A DNA stretch of 31,976 bases. Origin: RGIG5952 sp045603485. GTDB taxonomy: Bacteria > Verrucomicrobiota > Kiritimatiellia > RFP12 > JAAYLN01. Location of the stretch: the NCBI GenBank assembly GCA_045603485.1, contig JAZUMF010000027.1:1-31976 (forward strand). Direction: 5' to 3'. The notes below the pieces were generated by a model. The model did not search any database. It was not told the DNA's origin and worked only from the letters and a program-made list of their open reading frames with translations. Positions 30,152-31,976 of the stretch are shown piece after piece (positions within the stretch are counted from its first letter, which is position 1; every line of letters starts with the position of its first letter). The position numbers and the translations under genes are program-made.

Positions 30152-31976
30152 TTATCTTAAAGTGAATCGTGTCGGGTCGTCAGATTGAATGTACTCTGCA
30201 CAACCGATATCAATTATATTATTAAAGCGTTTTCTACCGTAGAAGTCAACTGCGTTGGGGCCAGGTGTAAGTCCGTCAGTGGTACCGGCATCAATTGCGG
30301 GTGACGATGCGCGAAGACTGTACGGGCGCTCAGGGGATAAATGCTCGCCCCTAAACAAAGGATCCGACGCAACTATACAGTTTATAGGATTGACTACACC
30401 ATTTGTCGTATAATACAGGCAGTTTAATGCGGTAACACCGCTTGAGAGGTCATAAGCACCATTAGAGTGGAAGATGGAATTTGTAATTGAAACATTTCCG
30501 CTGAGTCCACCCTTGCCCGATTTGGGCATATTGTTTGCAAGCGTTGAATTGTCGAGAACCGAGGCAGATGCAATGTCACCACCTGTCGAGCCGCCCGTGG
30601 AATTTTCCACTATCAGGCAATTGTTGTAGACGCCTGTAGTGAAAAGTGCGCTGTTTGTCGCTGAATTACCGATTATTGAGCAATTGAAATATTTTCCACC
30701 TTTAAGTATCGGGCCTGTGCTTGAAGAATTATTCTCAATTGTGCAGTTGATAAGAGTTGATGACATTCCAACAGAGGCAGGTCTAGTCTTATGTTTTATG
30801 AATTTACAATTTATTGCCTTTGCATTGTAAACCCCGCCCGCTTCACCATAATAATTTGGCGTGTTATTCTCAAATAAAGCGTTGTAGTGGGTTCCTCCGT
30901 TTGCACCAGCACCCCTATAGACGATATTATAGGCATAGGTACAGGTATTGTTTCTGATTATGCAGTTTGTTGATGTACAGTTTTCTAGACCTGGAGTCGC
31001 TTTTTCGGCGACATTGTTTTCTATCAGACAATCAACCAATACCGCGTTAAGCGCTGCGCCGCTCTTACACTTGACGATTTCGGTATTAATGCATTTACCG
31101 CCATTTACAGCTACAGTCCGTTGCGAATTTGTAATAACGCAATTTATTAAGGTTGATGATAAGGCGGTTGACCCAAACTGGGGACTTTCATTGTTTATAA
31201 AGACGCAATCTGTGCATTTTACATTTGAGACGGCTCCACCTGCCATGCCACTGCTGTAATTACTTTCAAATATGCAGTTGTAGCATTCTCCATACCGTGC
31301 CGCACCTCCATCGCGCCCTGTCTGATTGCCTTTGTAGTAAGAATTATATACCTTTGAATGAAAAGTGCCAGCACCATAACATTTGTCTGCAGTTCTCCCA
31401 TTCGTTAAAAATTTTGAATTATAGACGGAACCTTTGTAAACGGCGCCGCCTTTGGCATATCCATTTCCATTCTTAGTGAAGATGCAGTTTGTTATAACTG
31501 GAGTTGTGTCAGCGCAGCAAATGGCAGAACCTGAGCCTTCGGATGTGTAGAAATTTGAAACTGTAATTCCGGAAAACTCAATAATGCCCTTTAATGCAAA
31601 AGCCCGAGTTTTGCTTGCAGATGTAAAGGCTCCCATTATTATAGTGTTTGTCGGGGAGCGAGATTGCGATATAACGCGAATGTAATTTCGCGAAATTACA
31701 ATGTTGTTTGTTAGAGTATCACCCGTTATTGATTTATTGGCGGCACCTTTAGAACCATCACGAAAGTCGTAAGTGCCAGGCAATAGTACAACGGTGTCGC
31801 AATCATTCCATGATGTGCGAGTGGCATTAGTACAAGCTGCCTTGACAGCAGCCTGAAGCGAACCGGGATTTTCAAGCGAAAAATCGGCATCGGCACCTCC
31901 AAACGGAGAAGCATAGTATGTCGCCGCATTTAAAATGTGCGAAACAAAAACTAAAGCAAACAAAGATAATAATGCG
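30152..31976 (-). CDS. Secreted Pmp-like beta-helix protein, 5' end cut by the window edge (partial)
   Basis: At least 607 residues; the frame stays open to the right edge and reads ALLSLFALVFVSHILNAA before TYYASPFGG, so the start of the signal peptide lies outside the window. It is paralogous to the protein at 9190-11037. The shared N-terminal module is RTSWNDCDTVVLLPGTYDF, the beta-helix has GGAVY/GGAV and FxxN units (FTKN, FLTN, FESN, FINN, FENN, FHSN), and it ends SLRASSPAIDAGT, DIGCAEY and RFTLR. It contains many Cys-Ile/Val-Phe turns. It leads a compact minus-strand run (GH110-like, Nudix, M20), so it may act at the cell surface on glycans whose products are handled inside. That role is inference. 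Confidence 0.83.
   Translation of the reverse strand, partial: ALLSLFALVFVSHILNAATYYASPFGGADADFSLENPGSLQAAVKAACTNATRTSWNDCDTVVLLPGTYDFRDGSKGAANKSITGDTLTNNIVISRNYIRVISQSRSPTNTIIMGAFTSASKTRAFALKGIIEFSGITVSNFYTSEGSGSAICCADTTPVITNCIFTKNGNGYAKGGAVYKGSVYNSKFLTNGRTADKCYGAGTFHSKVYNSYYKGNQTGRDGGAARYGECYNCIFESNYSSGMAGGAVSNVKCTDCVFINNESPQFGSTALSSTLINCVITNSQRTVAVNGGKCINTEIVKCKSGAALNAVLVDCLIENNVAEKATPGLENCTSTNCIIRNNTCTYAYNIVYRGAGANGGTHYNALFENNTPNYYGEAGGVYNAKAINCKFIKHKTRPASVGMSSTLINCTIENNSSSTGPILKGGKYFNCSIIGNSATNSALFTTGVYNNCLIVENSTGGSTGGDIASASVLDNSTLANNMPKSGKGGLSGNVSITNSIFHSNGAYDLSSGVTALNCLYYTTNGVVNPINCIVASDPLFRGEHLSPERPYSLRASSPAIDAGTTDGLTPGPNAVDFYGRKRFNNIIDIGCAEYIQSDDPTRFTLR

Overview
The window looks like part of the chromosome of a strictly anaerobic, probably gut- or rumen-associated member of the PVC superphylum (Verrucomicrobiota, Kiritimatiellota or Lentisphaerota). 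This placement is inference. It rests on secreted proteins with chlamydial-Pmp-like GGA[IV]/FxxN repeats and a SPAxxAGT...DIGCAEY C-terminal domain, on oxygen-sensitive enzymes (a glycyl radical enzyme and a class I Fe-S fumarase), and on a GH110-type alpha-galactosidase homologue. No rRNA, tRNA, CRISPR array or intact transposase gene is visible.

Layout. (1) 1-550: a gene-poor edge with one doubtful small ORF, a GGACTGTCC palindrome and one copy of an intergenic repeat. (2) 551-8542, minus strand: a tight run hisC > argS > purF-like > rseP > ispG > Xaa-Pro peptidase, with gaps of 1-44 bp, probably one housekeeping operon. (3) 8654-11037, minus: an AT-rich P-loop kinase-like gene and a secreted beta-helix protein. 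(4) 11149-15275, plus: radC, a DegT/StrS aminotransferase, then a glycyl radical enzyme with its own good promoter. (5) 15303-20035, minus: esterase, acyl-CoA synthetase and Orn/Lys/Arg decarboxylase, with a terminator-like hairpin after the esterase. (6) 20036-20546: an intergenic stretch holding a second, larger copy of the repeat. (7) 20547-26888, plus: nfeD > SPFH protein > stand-alone IMP cyclohydrolase > PHP phosphoesterase > fumarase alpha > fumarase beta fused to Met-tRNA formyltransferase > recO, with several 1-4 bp overlaps. (8) 26917-31976, minus: a second Pmp-like secreted protein (cut by the window edge) > GH110-like protein > Nudix hydrolase > M20 peptidase, nearly without gaps.

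Most distinctive points. One reading frame joins the fumarase beta subunit to Fmt. A PurF homologue has lost its N-terminal nucleophilic cysteine and other glutaminase residues but keeps the PRPP site and the cysteines that bind a 4Fe-4S cluster in Bacillus-type PurF. The IMP cyclohydrolase stands alone and has an altered active-site motif, so two steps of purine synthesis are atypical here. The glycyl radical enzyme has an unusual GCYEW catalytic motif and no activase beside it. The paralogous pair of Pmp-like proteins includes one that appears co-transcribed with a glycosidase lacking a signal peptide. A dispersed intergenic repeat contains an inverted copy of its own right end.
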